64,000 nt of DNA from JANXLS01 sp035308565 (GCA_035308565.1 DATGGK010000182.1:1-64000); one strand, 5' to 3'. Shown: positions 43,610 to 53,011, counted from the stretch's first letter. Numbers and translations: made by a program. The notes: generated by a model not told the origin, from the sequence alone.

Positions 43610-45199
43610 TCAATGCCCCTCCCCTTCCACCGTCACCCACTCCGCCGCAAAAAACACCGCCGCCATGATCGCATACCCAATTGCCCACTCGTAAGCTGGC
43701 TTAAGCTGGATCGCCGTGTCGCCATGCGCGAACACATACGAATGCATCAGCCCCGTTAAACTCAAGCCCGCCGCCGCCGCGCACCACGCCGCCGCCGCGC
43801 GGAATTTGCGCTCGATCACCGCCACCGTCGCCGCCGACAGAATCATCGCCGTAAAAATAAATCCTGTCTCCAGCGCGAAGGCGCCGTTGAGCCAAATGTG
43901 CTCCTTCGTTTGAAACGCATCGATGGTTTTGGCCAGAAAATTCGGATCGTTGGAAAAACTGTAGCCCGCGACACGCAAGCTCGCTTTGATCATCAGCGCG
44001 CCCCACGCCGCGATACCCGGCAGCAGCCCAATCACCACCGCGGGCGCGTGCTCTCGCGGCACCGCCTGAAACGCCTGCGCCGCGATCACAATCCCGATCC
44101 ACAGCACGATCGCCATGCCCGCATCGATCGGCACGACGTTCGCCAGAAAAGCCAGCGCACCCGTCAGACAGACGATGGTGATCACGACGCCGTTAAGCAC
44201 CGAATAGCCCGCGCGCGCGCCCATCGCTTTCCAGCCCGGATGTCCGATGTAAATCGTGGTCGGAAAGCACGAGCCGAACAGCGCCGCCGCAATCGACCCG
44301 CAGCCGTTGACGATCAGCGACGGGCGCGTCTGATACAAATCGCCCGCCGCTTCCGCCGACTCGATGTTCTGCAGCGACCCGATCAGATTGAACAAGCCCA
44401 TCGGCACGATCACCGAAATGTACCGCGCCCAATAACCCGGTTGAAACGACGCAATAAAATCGCCGATGACAGGCACCGGCGGATAAAATGCCTTCTCGGC
44501 TTGCTGCGCTTCGGCCGGATGAATTCCGGTCAGCTTGGCCAGAATCACGCCGACGATCACCGCTACCAGCCCGCTCGGCAATCCGCCTTTGAAGCGCACG
44601 CGGCCAAAATACGCCAGCAGAATAATCCCCAGCGTCGCCAGCCCGACGATCGGATGCGCATACGTTTGAAATACAAACGACAGTGAAATAAATGGAATCG
44701 CAATCCCCGCGAGTGTCGAAAGCAGCGCCGCGCGCGGCGTGCTTTTGCGAATGCGCTCCGCAAAAAAAGCTCCGGCAAATTCAATCGCGCCCGAACCGAA
44801 ACACGCCGCCAATCCCGCGCGCCACGCCGCCAGCGATGCGTCGTCCGGCGTTGCGCCCGCGTCAAGCGCGATGCCGCGTGCCGGCAGCATCACCAAAAAC
44901 ACGTGCGCGAAAAGCGACACGGTATTGATGCCATAAGGCAGCGCACAAATATCCTTGCGCCCCGTCTGCTCGCTTAGTTTGCGCGCCTGCCACGCATAGA
45001 ACAAATTTCCAAGCAGAATCGACACCGCCGCGCCCGGCAGCACGCGCCCATAAAGCAGCGCATCGTTGAAATGCAGCACTTCCTTGCACAATTCGCGGAT
45101 CAGCAGCAACTGCACAAAATTGTCCAGCGCCAGCCCAAAAAAGCCGTCAATGTCCCCGCGCACAAACCACGGCATCGGCGCGCTCTTCCCGTTGCTCAT
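43610..45199 (-). CDS. NCS2/AzgA-like xanthine-uracil-type permease
   Basis: A 529-residue membrane protein with about twelve to fourteen hydrophobic segments, in the nucleobase:cation symporter 2 / SulP superfamily. The N-terminal WFVRGDIDGFFGLALDNFVQ and the segments ALPYGINTVSLFAH and FNLIGSLQNIESAEAAGD (the latter like the NCS2 substrate motif region) support this. Purine or pyrimidine is the likely substrate, but some relatives take other anions. GGAGTG precedes ATG 45199. No nucleobase catabolic genes are nearby. Confidence 0.8.
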   Translation of the reverse strand: MSNGKSAPMPWFVRGDIDGFFGLALDNFVQLLLIRELCKEVLHFNDALLYGRVLPGAAVSILLGNLFYAWQARKLSEQTGRKDICALPYGINTVSLFAHVFLVMLPARGIALDAGATPDDASLAAWRAGLAACFGSGAIEFAGAFFAERIRKSTPRAALLSTLAGIAIPFISLSFVFQTYAHPIVGLATLGIILLAYFGRVRFKGGLPSGLVAVIVGVILAKLTGIHPAEAQQAEKAFYPPVPVIGDFIASFQPGYWARYISVIVPMGLFNLIGSLQNIESAEAAGDLYQTRPSLIVNGCGSIAAALFGSCFPTTIYIGHPGWKAMGARAGYSVLNGVVITIVCLTGALAFLANVVPIDAGMAIVLWIGIVIAAQAFQAVPREHAPAVVIGLLPGIAAWGALMIKASLRVAGYSFSNDPNFLAKTIDAFQTKEHIWLNGAFALETGFIFTAMILSAATVAVIERKFRAAAAWCAAAAGLSLTGLMHSYVFAHGDTAIQLKPAYEWAIGYAIMAAVFFAAEWVTVEGEGH

Positions 45200-45304
45200 T
45201 TCACACTCCGCGAATCGTTTGGAATTATCGCATGATACTCACCCCCTTCGATTTTTCGCGCAAGTTTTCCGCACCGTTCACGTATCACCTCATGAGGGAA
45301 TTCG

Positions 45305-46321
45305 ATGCCCCCGCCCCGTCCAAAATTTCCGCGCATCGCCGCCGTCATGCTCGCCGCACTGGCCTGCCGCGCGGCATCGTGCGCCACGCCCGCTCCGCCC
45401 GACACCCCCGAAGAAATCGAAATCAAACAAAACGCGTACGCCACGGTCAGCGCCGAAGAAGAAAAAGCATTCACGCGCAAGCAAGCGCCCAAACTCGGCG
45501 AATGGCTCTACACGTATCACGAGAAGCCGCAGTCTTTCGACGAGTACCGCATCAAATGGCACGTGCGCCCCACGACAGAACGCCGCACCATCGTGCTCCA
45601 GCCGCTCGGCGAAATGAACGACGAACAGAAAAAGCTCCTCGACGAGATGCGCGAATACGCCGAGATTTTTTTTCAGCTTCCCGCGCGCATCGAAAAACCG
45701 CTCGAACTGAAACTCGACGATTCCTCGAAGCAGCTTACGCGCAAAGTCCCGCTCGGCCGCCGCCTGCCCGGCTACGAATTGCAATACTGCGCCGAGCGCA
45801 TCCTCGATTCGCTGCTGATGCAGCGCGTCCCCAAAGACGCCGTCGTCTATCTCGGCATCACCATGCAGGACTTGTACGCCGACGATCTCAATTACGTCTT
45901 CGGCCTGGGCGACGTGCGCGCGCGCGTGGGCGTCTACAGCTTCGTGCGCTACTTCCCCGAATTCTGGAACCAGCCGCGCCAGCCCGGCGCCGAACGCACC
46001 GCGCTGCTGCGCGCCTGCAAAGTCCTCAACCACGAAACGGGCCACATGTTCGGCCTGCTGCATTGCATCTTCTACGATTGCTCGATGAACGGCTCGATGA
46101 GCCTTCAGGAAATCGACTCCGCACCCGTCCATTTCTGCCCAATCTGCCAGCGAAAATTGCAATGGAATATCGGCTTTGACACAGAAAAGCAGCTCAAAGA
46201 ACTGCAAGCCTTCTATGCGAAACACAATTTGAAAGACGAAGCCGCCTTCACGGCCGCCCGCCTTGACCTTTGGCGCAAAACCGAAGCCCTCGAAAAAAAG
46301 AAGCGCATCCTGGACGAATAG
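45305..46321 (+). CDS. Secreted archaemetzincin-like metalloprotease
   Basis: A 338-residue protein with a signal peptide ending AASCA, possibly a lipoprotein. The metal site HETGHMFGLLHC begins at about His243. CIFYDCSMN and, about 16 residues later, CPICQ follow. This matches the archaemetzincin pattern of HExxHxxGxxHC plus a Cys4 zinc site. The downstream Met of the metzincin turn fits SMN. Most bacterial family members are cytosolic, so the signal peptide is unusual. Glu-rich tail. ATG 45305 is the only start that gives the signal peptide. Peptide substrate unknown. Confidence 0.85.
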   Translation: MPPPRPKFPRIAAVMLAALACRAASCATPAPPDTPEEIEIKQNAYATVSAEEEKAFTRKQAPKLGEWLYTYHEKPQSFDEYRIKWHVRPTTERRTIVLQPLGEMNDEQKKLLDEMREYAEIFFQLPARIEKPLELKLDDSSKQLTRKVPLGRRLPGYELQYCAERILDSLLMQRVPKDAVVYLGITMQDLYADDLNYVFGLGDVRARVGVYSFVRYFPEFWNQPRQPGAERTALLRACKVLNHETGHMFGLLHCIFYDCSMNGSMSLQEIDSAPVHFCPICQRKLQWNIGFDTEKQLKELQAFYAKHNLKDEAAFTAARLDLWRKTEALEKKKRILDE

Positions 46322-46323
46322 TC

Positions 46324-46394
46324 GGAGCGGCGGCACTCTTGCCGCCGTTCATTCGTGGCGATGCAACCAAGGGCGGTAGGAGTGCCGCCCCTCC
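46324..46394. repeat. GGAGCGGCGGCACTC inverted repeat
   Basis: GGAGCGGCGGCACTCTTGCC (from 46324) is inverted at 46369-46394 (AGGGCGGTAGGAGTGCCGCC and CCTCC) with few mismatches. It sits between the archaemetzincin and ABC-permease genes and could end transcription. It is another dispersed-repeat type. Confidence 0.65.
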
Positions 46395-46430
46395 TTTGTC
46401 ACGCGCCGCCCCCCGTGGTAAAACCCGCTC

Positions 46431-48137
46431 ATGCCCCTTCGAAAATCCGTAATGGCGCTGCTGCTGGCCGTGCCGGTTTTCCTCTACATCGTCTACCCGC
46501 TGGGCGCGCTGCTGAGCGACAGCGTCACGCTGCCCGTCGCCGATTTCCGCGCGGACAAAATGGGCTGGCACCCCGCGCACCAGCCGTTCGCCGCCGGTCT
46601 GCGCTGCGCCTTCGTCGAATCGAAAACGCGCGACGCGATCTGGGGCACGCTGAAGCTCTCTATATTAAGCGTGCTCAGCGCCGGCGCGTGGGGCTTGGGC
46701 CTCGCGCTGCTCTGGACGCGCCGCGAATTTCCCGGCCGCAAATTCTTCGCGGCGCTCGGCTACTCTCCGGTACTGATGCCGCCCATAGTCGGCACGCTCG
46801 CCTTCTACGCGCTTGCCGGCGAAACCGGCGCGCTCTTCCGCGCGCTTCCCTTTTTGCGCGAATGGCTCACGCCCTTCCTGCGCGTGCTTATCGTTCACAC
46901 CTATTCCTTCGGCTGCTTCACCTTCGCCTTCGTTGCCGCCGCGCTTGAAACCGCCGACTCCTCGCGCGAAGAAGCCGCGCGCAGCCTCGGCGCAAATCGC
47001 TTGCGAACATTCTTCGCCGCGACCTGGCCCGTGATCCGCGCGCCAATGCTTGCCGCCGCGCTGCTCACGTTCATGTCTTCCGCGGCGAGTTTCAGCGCGC
47101 CATACATGCTCGACAATTCATCGCGCTACCTCACCGTCGAAATCTACAATGAAAATCGCGACCTCGCCATGCAGCGCAGCCTCAGCGTGCTTCTGGCCGC
47201 GCTCTCCGTGTCGATGCTGCCCATTTTTCTCTACGTATCCAAACGCAGCAACGCGCCCGCTGGCGCCGAGTGGGGCGTCAAAGGCGCCGCGCGCCGCGGA
47301 CTGCCGCCCGCACGCGGTACGCACGCGCGCGCGCTTCAAGCGCTCTCGCTGATCGCCGCCGTGCCGCTGCTGCTCCCTCCATTAATGGTGGTCGGCGGGA
47401 TGTGGACCGCGCCCAACCCCGGCGAACAAACCGGCGTCACTGCCGCCTTTCGCAATTTGACCGGCGAAGATTGGAATTCGCTCGCGCGCAGCCTCTCCTA
47501 TGGCGCGGTCACGGCGCTGATCTGCATGAGCGCCGCCGCGCTGATCGCGCTGGCGCTCAAACGCGCGTCCGTACTGGCCGCATTCCCCGTCGAATTTGGT
47601 GTGATGCTCGCGATGGCCCTCCCCGGCAGTTCGATCGCCATCGCCCTCCTCAGCGCCTTCAACGATACCTCCGCGCTGGCCTTCGGCGCCGCGCTCGGCG
47701 GCACGCGCGCGATTTTGATTCTCGCGTACGTCGTGCGCACGCTGCCGCTGGCCGTGCGCCCCGCGCGCGCGGCGTTCGACGCGCTCGGCAACGACTTGGA
47801 CGACGCCGCCAATAATCTCGGCGCAAAACGCGCACGCACTTTTTTCAGCGTGACATTGCCGCTGATATTTCCGTCGCTCCTTGCCGGCGGCCTGTTGTGC
47901 TTCATCACCGCCGCCGGTGAATTCGTCGCCTCCGCGCTGCTTTCCAGCGTCTTCACGCAGCCGGTTAGCGTGCGCATGAACGAACTTTGGCGCGGCGGCG
48001 GCTCCGCCACCTACGCGCTCGCGCTGAGCCTGATGGCCCTTTGCGGAATTTTAACGCTCGCGTCACGTGCGATCGTATCGCCGGCGTCCCGTGGTGCAGG
48101 CGTCTCGCCTGCACGGTCGCGCGAAGCGCAATTGTGA
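46431..48137 (+). CDS. ABC transporter permease, dual-domain iron(III)-type
   Basis: A 568-residue protein made of two tandem BPD-type permease domains, each with about six helices. EAA loops are visible as EEAARSLGANRLRTFFAATW (about residues 180-200) and DDAANNLGAKRARTFFSVTL (about 455-475). Fused two-domain permeases are usual for ferric iron (FbpB/SfuB) and some thiamine or phosphonate importers. No substrate-binding protein or ATPase gene is nearby. The last 17 or so codons (SPASRGAGVSPARSREAQL) lie within a REP-like repeat, so the C-terminus has been rewritten. Confidence 0.85.
   Translation: MPLRKSVMALLLAVPVFLYIVYPLGALLSDSVTLPVADFRADKMGWHPAHQPFAAGLRCAFVESKTRDAIWGTLKLSILSVLSAGAWGLGLALLWTRREFPGRKFFAALGYSPVLMPPIVGTLAFYALAGETGALFRALPFLREWLTPFLRVLIVHTYSFGCFTFAFVAAALETADSSREEAARSLGANRLRTFFAATWPVIRAPMLAAALLTFMSSAASFSAPYMLDNSSRYLTVEIYNENRDLAMQRSLSVLLAALSVSMLPIFLYVSKRSNAPAGAEWGVKGAARRGLPPARGTHARALQALSLIAAVPLLLPPLMVVGGMWTAPNPGEQTGVTAAFRNLTGEDWNSLARSLSYGAVTALICMSAAALIALALKRASVLAAFPVEFGVMLAMALPGSSIAIALLSAFNDTSALAFGAALGGTRAILILAYVVRTLPLAVRPARAAFDALGNDLDDAANNLGAKRARTFFSVTLPLIFPSLLAGGLLCFITAAGEFVASALLSSVFTQPVSVRMNELWRGGGSATYALALSLMALCGILTLASRAIVSPASRGAGVSPARSREAQL
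48083..48114. repeat. REP-like hairpin (GTGCAGGCG-TCT-CGCCTGCAC)
   Basis: GTGCAGGCG (48094-48102) and CGCCTGCAC (48106-48114) pair perfectly around TCT, preceded by GGCGTCCCG. It is the same element type as 57365-57407 and lies inside the 3' end of the permease coding frame. Confidence 0.8.
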
Positions 48138-48216
48138 ATTGACTATTTTTTTCGCGGGACAAGCGTACACTAGGCGCGTCATTAATACGATGCTTGCAAA
48201 ACGTCGAGGACAAACC

Positions 48217-50703
48217 ATGCCGAGATTTTGCACGGAACACGTCCGCCGATTTTCGCTGATTGCGGTCTTCTTGCTCGTCGCCCTCCGCGCCGCCGAAGAA
48301 CCGCCGTTCGAACACAGCGCTGAATTCATCCGCAACGAAGTGCGCATCGCCGCCACGGGCATCCGCGCGCTGGCCGTCGCCGCTCATCCAGACGACGAAG
48401 ACGGCGCGACGCTGAGTTTCTTGCGGCGCGAAGGCTGCGAAACGCACATCTGTTTCTTCACGCGCGGCGAAGGCGGGCAGAACGAAGCCGGCCCCGAAGT
48501 CGGAGTCCAATTGGCCGCGCTGCGCACGCGCGAAATCGACGCCGCCTGCGCGATCCTCGGCGCGAAGCCCTGGTTTCTGAATTTGCCCGATTTCGGTTTT
48601 TCAAAATCCGTCGAAGAAACAATGCAAAAATGGAACCACGACGTTGCGCTCGAACGCATGGTCCGCATTATTCGTCGCGTGCGCCCGCAGATTGTCATCA
48701 CGAATCACGACCCCGACGGCACCGATCACGCCCACCATCGCGCCGCCGCAAAAATTCTCGTCGAAGCTTTCGACGCTGCCGCCGATTCGCAAAAATTCCC
48801 GCAGCAACTTAAAGACGAAGGCCTGAAACCTTGGGAGATTTCGCGCATTTACCTGCGCCATTTCACCGCGCAGGGCGCGACGATCACCGTGGATCTTTCG
48901 AAACGCGATGCGTTCAGCGGCCTCACGCCCTCCGAAGTCGGCGCATTCGCGCTCTCAAAACACGCCAGCCAGGGCATGCTGCGCGATTTGAAAGCCGGCG
49001 AACGCGAACTGCGCCATTTCTCGATTCTCAAATCGCGCGCCGACGACAGTTCCGTGAGCGCGCTGATCGACAAGTCCATAAAAGATCAGAGCGCCGGCAA
49101 CATGCCGCTATTGCTTTCTGGAATCGCCGAGACAATCACCGGCAACGATCTGCTCACTGGCAAAGTCGCCGAGCGCATCGCGTGGTTCATCTCCTCGCAG
49201 CCGGATTTGCCCGAAGACAAACGCACGCACCTGAATCGCGCGCTGGCCGAAGCGCTCGGCTTGAAATTAGAAGTCCGCGCCGAAGACGGCTATGTCACTG
49301 CCGGCGAGAAAGCCAAAATTTCGCTGCGTGTCGCCAACACCGGCGCAATGGCCGTGTGGCTCGGAAAATTCTCGTTCAAAGCCGAATCGCCCAAGTGGTC
49401 GCTCGTCGAATCAAAATCCGAAAAAACTTTGAACAGCGGCGACGCCGAAAACGCCGAGCTTGAAATCAGCGCCGCCGACGGCGCGCCGCTGAGTTGGCCG
49501 GTCGAGGAACATTTGTTTGCGCGCGAAGAATCGCGCACGCCGGTCACCGCCGTCGCTGAACTCTGGCTGCAGCTCGGCGACGGAAAAACAGCCACCTTCT
49601 ATATGAATGCGCCGGTCCCGCTTGGACTCGCCGCTCCGTACACGTTTTCGCTCTCGCCCGATCCGCTTCTGATTTTCGGCGATCCGGACATGGCCGACAA
49701 AGACGCCGACGGCGTGCATTTCAAATTGCTGGCCACGTGCAACCGGCGCATCGCCGAACCCGTCCAATTAGCGGCGAGCTACGGAACGAAACCGAAACAG
49801 GACGATCCCGGCCGCGCGATTTCGCTGCGCTCGAAAGGCGATACGGAAGCGTGGAGTTTTAACACCACGCGCGAAATCGGCGCGCTCAACGCCGGCCTGC
49901 GCCTGCCCACGTTCATCTGGGACGCGCAGCAATATTACGCCGCGCCGACGCTCTCCGTGCAGCGCGTGCCGCTCGGAATTCCCTCGCATCTGCGCGTCGC
50001 GTTGATTAAAGGCACCGACGACCAGACACTTCTCGCGCTCAAGCGCATTGAAAACTGCGGCCTCGCCATGGGCGGCTTCGCCGTCGAAACACCGACGGAT
50101 AACGACCTGCGGACGATGAACCTCAACCGCTATCAGGCCATTGTGCTCGACATCCGTTCCACGCAGCAGCGCCCCGAAATCCGCAAAATGAAAGACCGGC
50201 TCGCCGATTTCATGAACGACGGCGGCACGGTCGTGTGCTTGTATCAAAAAGATTTTGATTGGAATGCCGCCGGCCAGCCCGTGCGCGGCGCCGGATTTTT
50301 TCGCGGCGTGGGCGGCGGCGGTGAAATCGCGCCGTTTCCGATCGAACTCTCCTTCAACCGCATCACCGATGAAAACGCGCCCGTGAAAATCTTGAAGCCC
50401 GACCACCCGCTGTTGCTAAAACCCTGCCGCATCTGGCCGAAGGATTTCGAAGGTTGGGTGCAGGAACGCGGCGCGTACTTCCCTCAAAAATGGGCGCCCG
50501 AGTACACGCCGCTGCTGTCGAGCAACGACCCGAACGAAGCGCCGCTTGACGGCGGCCTGCTCGTCGCCGACGTCGGCCGCGGCGCATTCGTTTACACGAG
50601 CTATTTCTGGCACCACCAGCTCCGCGCCGGCGTCCCCGGCGCGTATCGAATGATGGTGAACATGGTCTGCTATTCGCGCATGAAACGCGAAGATAAGAAA
50701 TGA
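48217..50703 (+). CDS. PIG-L family deacetylase fused to NEW3-like and amidotransferase-like domains
   Basis: An 828-residue secreted protein. After the signal peptide, a PIG-L/LmbE domain (about residues 25-270) carries the zinc-binding AHPDDE motif and HDPDGTDHAHHRAA. An NEW3-like beta domain spans about 350-460. A last region with ALIKGTDDQTLLAL and QAIVLDIRSTQQRP resembles a glutamine-amidotransferase-like fold (about 590-690). PIG-L enzymes remove acetyl groups from N-acetyl sugars. GAGGA stands 6 nt before ATG 48217; ATG 48190 lies upstream. Substrate unknown, but an extracellular or periplasmic glycan is likely. Confidence 0.85.
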   Translation: MPRFCTEHVRRFSLIAVFLLVALRAAEEPPFEHSAEFIRNEVRIAATGIRALAVAAHPDDEDGATLSFLRREGCETHICFFTRGEGGQNEAGPEVGVQLAALRTREIDAACAILGAKPWFLNLPDFGFSKSVEETMQKWNHDVALERMVRIIRRVRPQIVITNHDPDGTDHAHHRAAAKILVEAFDAAADSQKFPQQLKDEGLKPWEISRIYLRHFTAQGATITVDLSKRDAFSGLTPSEVGAFALSKHASQGMLRDLKAGERELRHFSILKSRADDSSVSALIDKSIKDQSAGNMPLLLSGIAETITGNDLLTGKVAERIAWFISSQPDLPEDKRTHLNRALAEALGLKLEVRAEDGYVTAGEKAKISLRVANTGAMAVWLGKFSFKAESPKWSLVESKSEKTLNSGDAENAELEISAADGAPLSWPVEEHLFAREESRTPVTAVAELWLQLGDGKTATFYMNAPVPLGLAAPYTFSLSPDPLLIFGDPDMADKDADGVHFKLLATCNRRIAEPVQLAASYGTKPKQDDPGRAISLRSKGDTEAWSFNTTREIGALNAGLRLPTFIWDAQQYYAAPTLSVQRVPLGIPSHLRVALIKGTDDQTLLALKRIENCGLAMGGFAVETPTDNDLRTMNLNRYQAIVLDIRSTQQRPEIRKMKDRLADFMNDGGTVVCLYQKDFDWNAAGQPVRGAGFFRGVGGGGEIAPFPIELSFNRITDENAPVKILKPDHPLLLKPCRIWPKDFEGWVQERGAYFPQKWAPEYTPLLSSNDPNEAPLDGGLLVADVGRGAFVYTSYFWHHQLRAGVPGAYRMMVNMVCYSRMKREDKK

Positions 50704-50714
50704 TGAAAGGCTAA

Positions 50715-50805
50715 AGTGCTGAGTCCTGAGTCCTGAGTGCCGAGTAACGGCGGCCCGCGCTTCGCGCGTCTTCTACTCAGGACTCAGCACTCAGGACTCA
50801 GGACT
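50715..50805. repeat. Inverted heptamer-repeat element with central hairpin
   Basis: Left arm 50715-50745 and right arm 50775-50805 are both 31 bp: four heptamers plus three bases, AGTSCTG against ACTCAGS. The centre holds AACGGCGGC, as in the 18116 element, and CGCGC-TTC-GCGCG. It ends 5 nt before the PAP2 start. Confidence 0.9.
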
Positions 50806-50810
50806 ATCCA

Positions 50811-51533
50811 ATGCTCTCGAATTTCGCGTCAATCGATACCTACTTGTTAACCAAGATTAATGGCACTTGGTATCATCCGGCGCTCGATCCTTTTTTCCGG
50901 CTCGTTTCCAATTTCGAAAAGCTGGGTTGGGTTGGCGCCGTGCCGATTCTCTCAATTGCGATTTTTTGCGGAAACCGATGGCGCTATGCGCTGCTGCTTG
51001 CCCTGCTGGCCGTCGGCGGCGCCGATCTAAGCGCGACGGCTTTGAAAGAAATCGTGCACCGCCCGCGCGCGTATGAGACGGAAACGATCCGGAAAGTCGA
51101 GAAATATCGATACACGTCGAAGAGCGGCGGATTTCCGTCGAATCATGCCGCAAACACAATGGCCGCGATGACGATCGTGGCCTGGCACTTCCGCAAAAAA
51201 AAGTGGGCGGCGGCGCTTTGCATGTGCGTGCCGGCGCTCGTCGGATATTCGCGCGTGTACCTCGGCGTGCATTACCCGTCCGATGTGCTTGCTGGATTCG
51301 CCATCGGAGGAGCCGTCGCGGCAAGTATACTTTTGCTCCATTACTTCGCGCCGGTTATTTCTTTCGAGCCGGGGCGGGAACGGCGTTTTTCCTGGCGCGG
51401 TTTAATTTACCTTTTTCTTTTCTTCGCTGTGATTTATCTTTGTGCGCTCGCTGCGCGGACGAGTCATCATCCGGTCCCGACACGCGGATCTACGGCAAGT
51501 CCTTCCTTTCCGGCAAATAGTGTTTTCCTTTAA
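50811..51533 (+). CDS. PAP2 family membrane phosphatase
   Basis: A 240-residue membrane protein with about six helices. The PAP2 motifs are KEIVHRPRAYE (motif 1), GGFPSNHAANTMA (motif 2, with catalytic His) and SRVYLGVHYPSDVLAG (motif 3). These enzymes dephosphorylate lipid phosphates such as undecaprenyl pyrophosphate or phosphatidate; the upstream PIG-L and downstream glycosyltransferases suggest an envelope role. The 3' end overlaps the convergent GT39 gene by 44 nt. No clear ribosome binding site precedes ATG 50811, because the heptamer repeat ends 5 nt before it. Confidence 0.9.
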   Translation: MLSNFASIDTYLLTKINGTWYHPALDPFFRLVSNFEKLGWVGAVPILSIAIFCGNRWRYALLLALLAVGGADLSATALKEIVHRPRAYETETIRKVEKYRYTSKSGGFPSNHAANTMAAMTIVAWHFRKKKWAAALCMCVPALVGYSRVYLGVHYPSDVLAGFAIGGAVAASILLLHYFAPVISFEPGRERRFSWRGLIYLFLFFAVIYLCALAARTSHHPVPTRGSTASPSFPANSVFL

Positions 51534-52953
51534 AGAAATACAACGTTAGCTTCACATTTTTGTATGGAATATCGGCCGATCCAAGCGGTTCGATGCTTTC
51601 GAAATAAAGTACTTTCCCCCACTCGCGGCGATCCGATACGAGCAGCGCATTTTTCCCCGAAAATTGATTTTCGTCGATCCAGGGATAACGTTTGCGCCCA
51701 ATGCCGCCGGGCTGCCAAAGATTTTCACGCAACGCAGGTTCGTAAAATTGTATAACGCCAAAAAGCTCCTGGCTGGAGGTACAGATAAAATCCAGTTGCT
51801 GTTCGTCCTCTTTGCGCCGCACCGCAGCGGCGATCTTCGGCGTAATTGTAAACTCCCGGACTCGCGGTATATCCAAGGAATACTTTCCAACCGCGAGCGA
51901 CCACTGTGCCGGCAGCAGCGCGTAGGTAAATAGCATGGCATCCGCAGCGATCAATGTAATTAGCGCCGCGCGAACAACCCAGCGCGGGTATGTGCTCCAA
52001 ACTCCGGCAACGAGAATAATTCCAGTGACATACGCCACCATGGGCCAATTCGCCTGAATGTGTACATTCCACGCCGAGTATCCAAAGGCCACAACCACTC
52101 CCCAGAGCAGCGCCGCGCAGAATTTATCGCGGCGCTCTTTGCTGAAAGCGCGCCGCCCCGCGCTATAAAAACATAAGCCGCCCAAAACGGGTGTAACGAC
52201 CACAATTAAAATGCCGAGGTACTCCGCGAGATTCGAAATCCGCGATTTTGGAACCTGCGTCAAACGCTGGCTGAATTGAAAACGAAACGAGGCAAAGTGA
52301 TTCTTAAAATTCCAGATCAACACTGGTGAAAAAATGACGGCTGCAATCAATCCGGAGATCAGGCACCCGATAAAAATCCGCTTGCGGTCACGAGGAGAAA
52401 TTAAAAATAGTAAAACCAGGCCAGTATAAAATAGGACCATGTTGTACTTGGAAAGAAACCCCATTCCCGCGGTAACACCAAGCGCCACCCACCAGAGCGA
52501 ACATAAGGAATCCGCATTGAGCGCCCGCCACGCCAGGTACACAGACGCCGTCCAAAAAAATACCAGGACCGCATCGGGCGTCATGACAATTCCATTGCCG
52601 GCGAAAATCGGCGCCAACGCCATCAACAGTCCCGCACGATTGCCTGCTTCAGCATCGAATATTTCCCGCGCAGCAGCACGGGCCACAAAGACGCTCGCCG
52701 TGCTCAGCAGCAGCGGCCAGATGCGCACGGTCCAAACGCTGTTGCCCAGCACCCAGCCGGACAAAGTCATCAACCAGCCCGTCAAAGGCGGATGGTCGTA
52801 GTAGCTCAATTGTGGGTGCAGCGACCAGTAGTGGTAGTAAGTTTCGTCGTAACATAACGTCAGTTTCCACGCTGCCGCGATCTTCCAGATACTGACGCTC
52901 CCCAGTACGATCCAGAATAAACGCGGCGATCCCGTTCCATATTTGGTACTCAT
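51490..52953 (-). CDS. GT39-type membrane glycosyltransferase
   Basis: A 487-residue integral membrane protein of the GT39/ArnT (PMT_2) type. The first periplasmic loop keeps the acidic catalytic motif, LCYDETYYHYWSLHPQLSYY followed by DHPP. About eleven helices follow, then a C-terminal periplasmic domain. Members transfer sugars from polyprenyl-phosphate donors to lipid A, proteins or other acceptors. AAGAGGAACG precedes ATG 52953 at 10 nt. The stop lies in the 3' end of the PAP2 gene. A GT9 gene follows upstream, so envelope glycan assembly is a fair inference. Confidence 0.9.
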   Translation of the reverse strand: MSTKYGTGSPRLFWIVLGSVSIWKIAAAWKLTLCYDETYYHYWSLHPQLSYYDHPPLTGWLMTLSGWVLGNSVWTVRIWPLLLSTASVFVARAAAREIFDAEAGNRAGLLMALAPIFAGNGIVMTPDAVLVFFWTASVYLAWRALNADSLCSLWWVALGVTAGMGFLSKYNMVLFYTGLVLLFLISPRDRKRIFIGCLISGLIAAVIFSPVLIWNFKNHFASFRFQFSQRLTQVPKSRISNLAEYLGILIVVVTPVLGGLCFYSAGRRAFSKERRDKFCAALLWGVVVAFGYSAWNVHIQANWPMVAYVTGIILVAGVWSTYPRWVVRAALITLIAADAMLFTYALLPAQWSLAVGKYSLDIPRVREFTITPKIAAAVRRKEDEQQLDFICTSSQELFGVIQFYEPALRENLWQPGGIGRKRYPWIDENQFSGKNALLVSDRREWGKVLYFESIEPLGSADIPYKNVKLTLYFFKGKHYLPERKDLP

Positions 52954-53011
52954 AACGTTACGTTCCTCTTCATTCCACCGGCCTAAATGTATTATATATT
53001 GCCGTGAGCGC

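Noticed and set aside
45290..46336. 348-codon minus-strand frame opposite the archaemetzincin gene
   Set aside because: Phe/Ala/Val-rich shadow; the plus-strand frame carries the full metal-binding motif.
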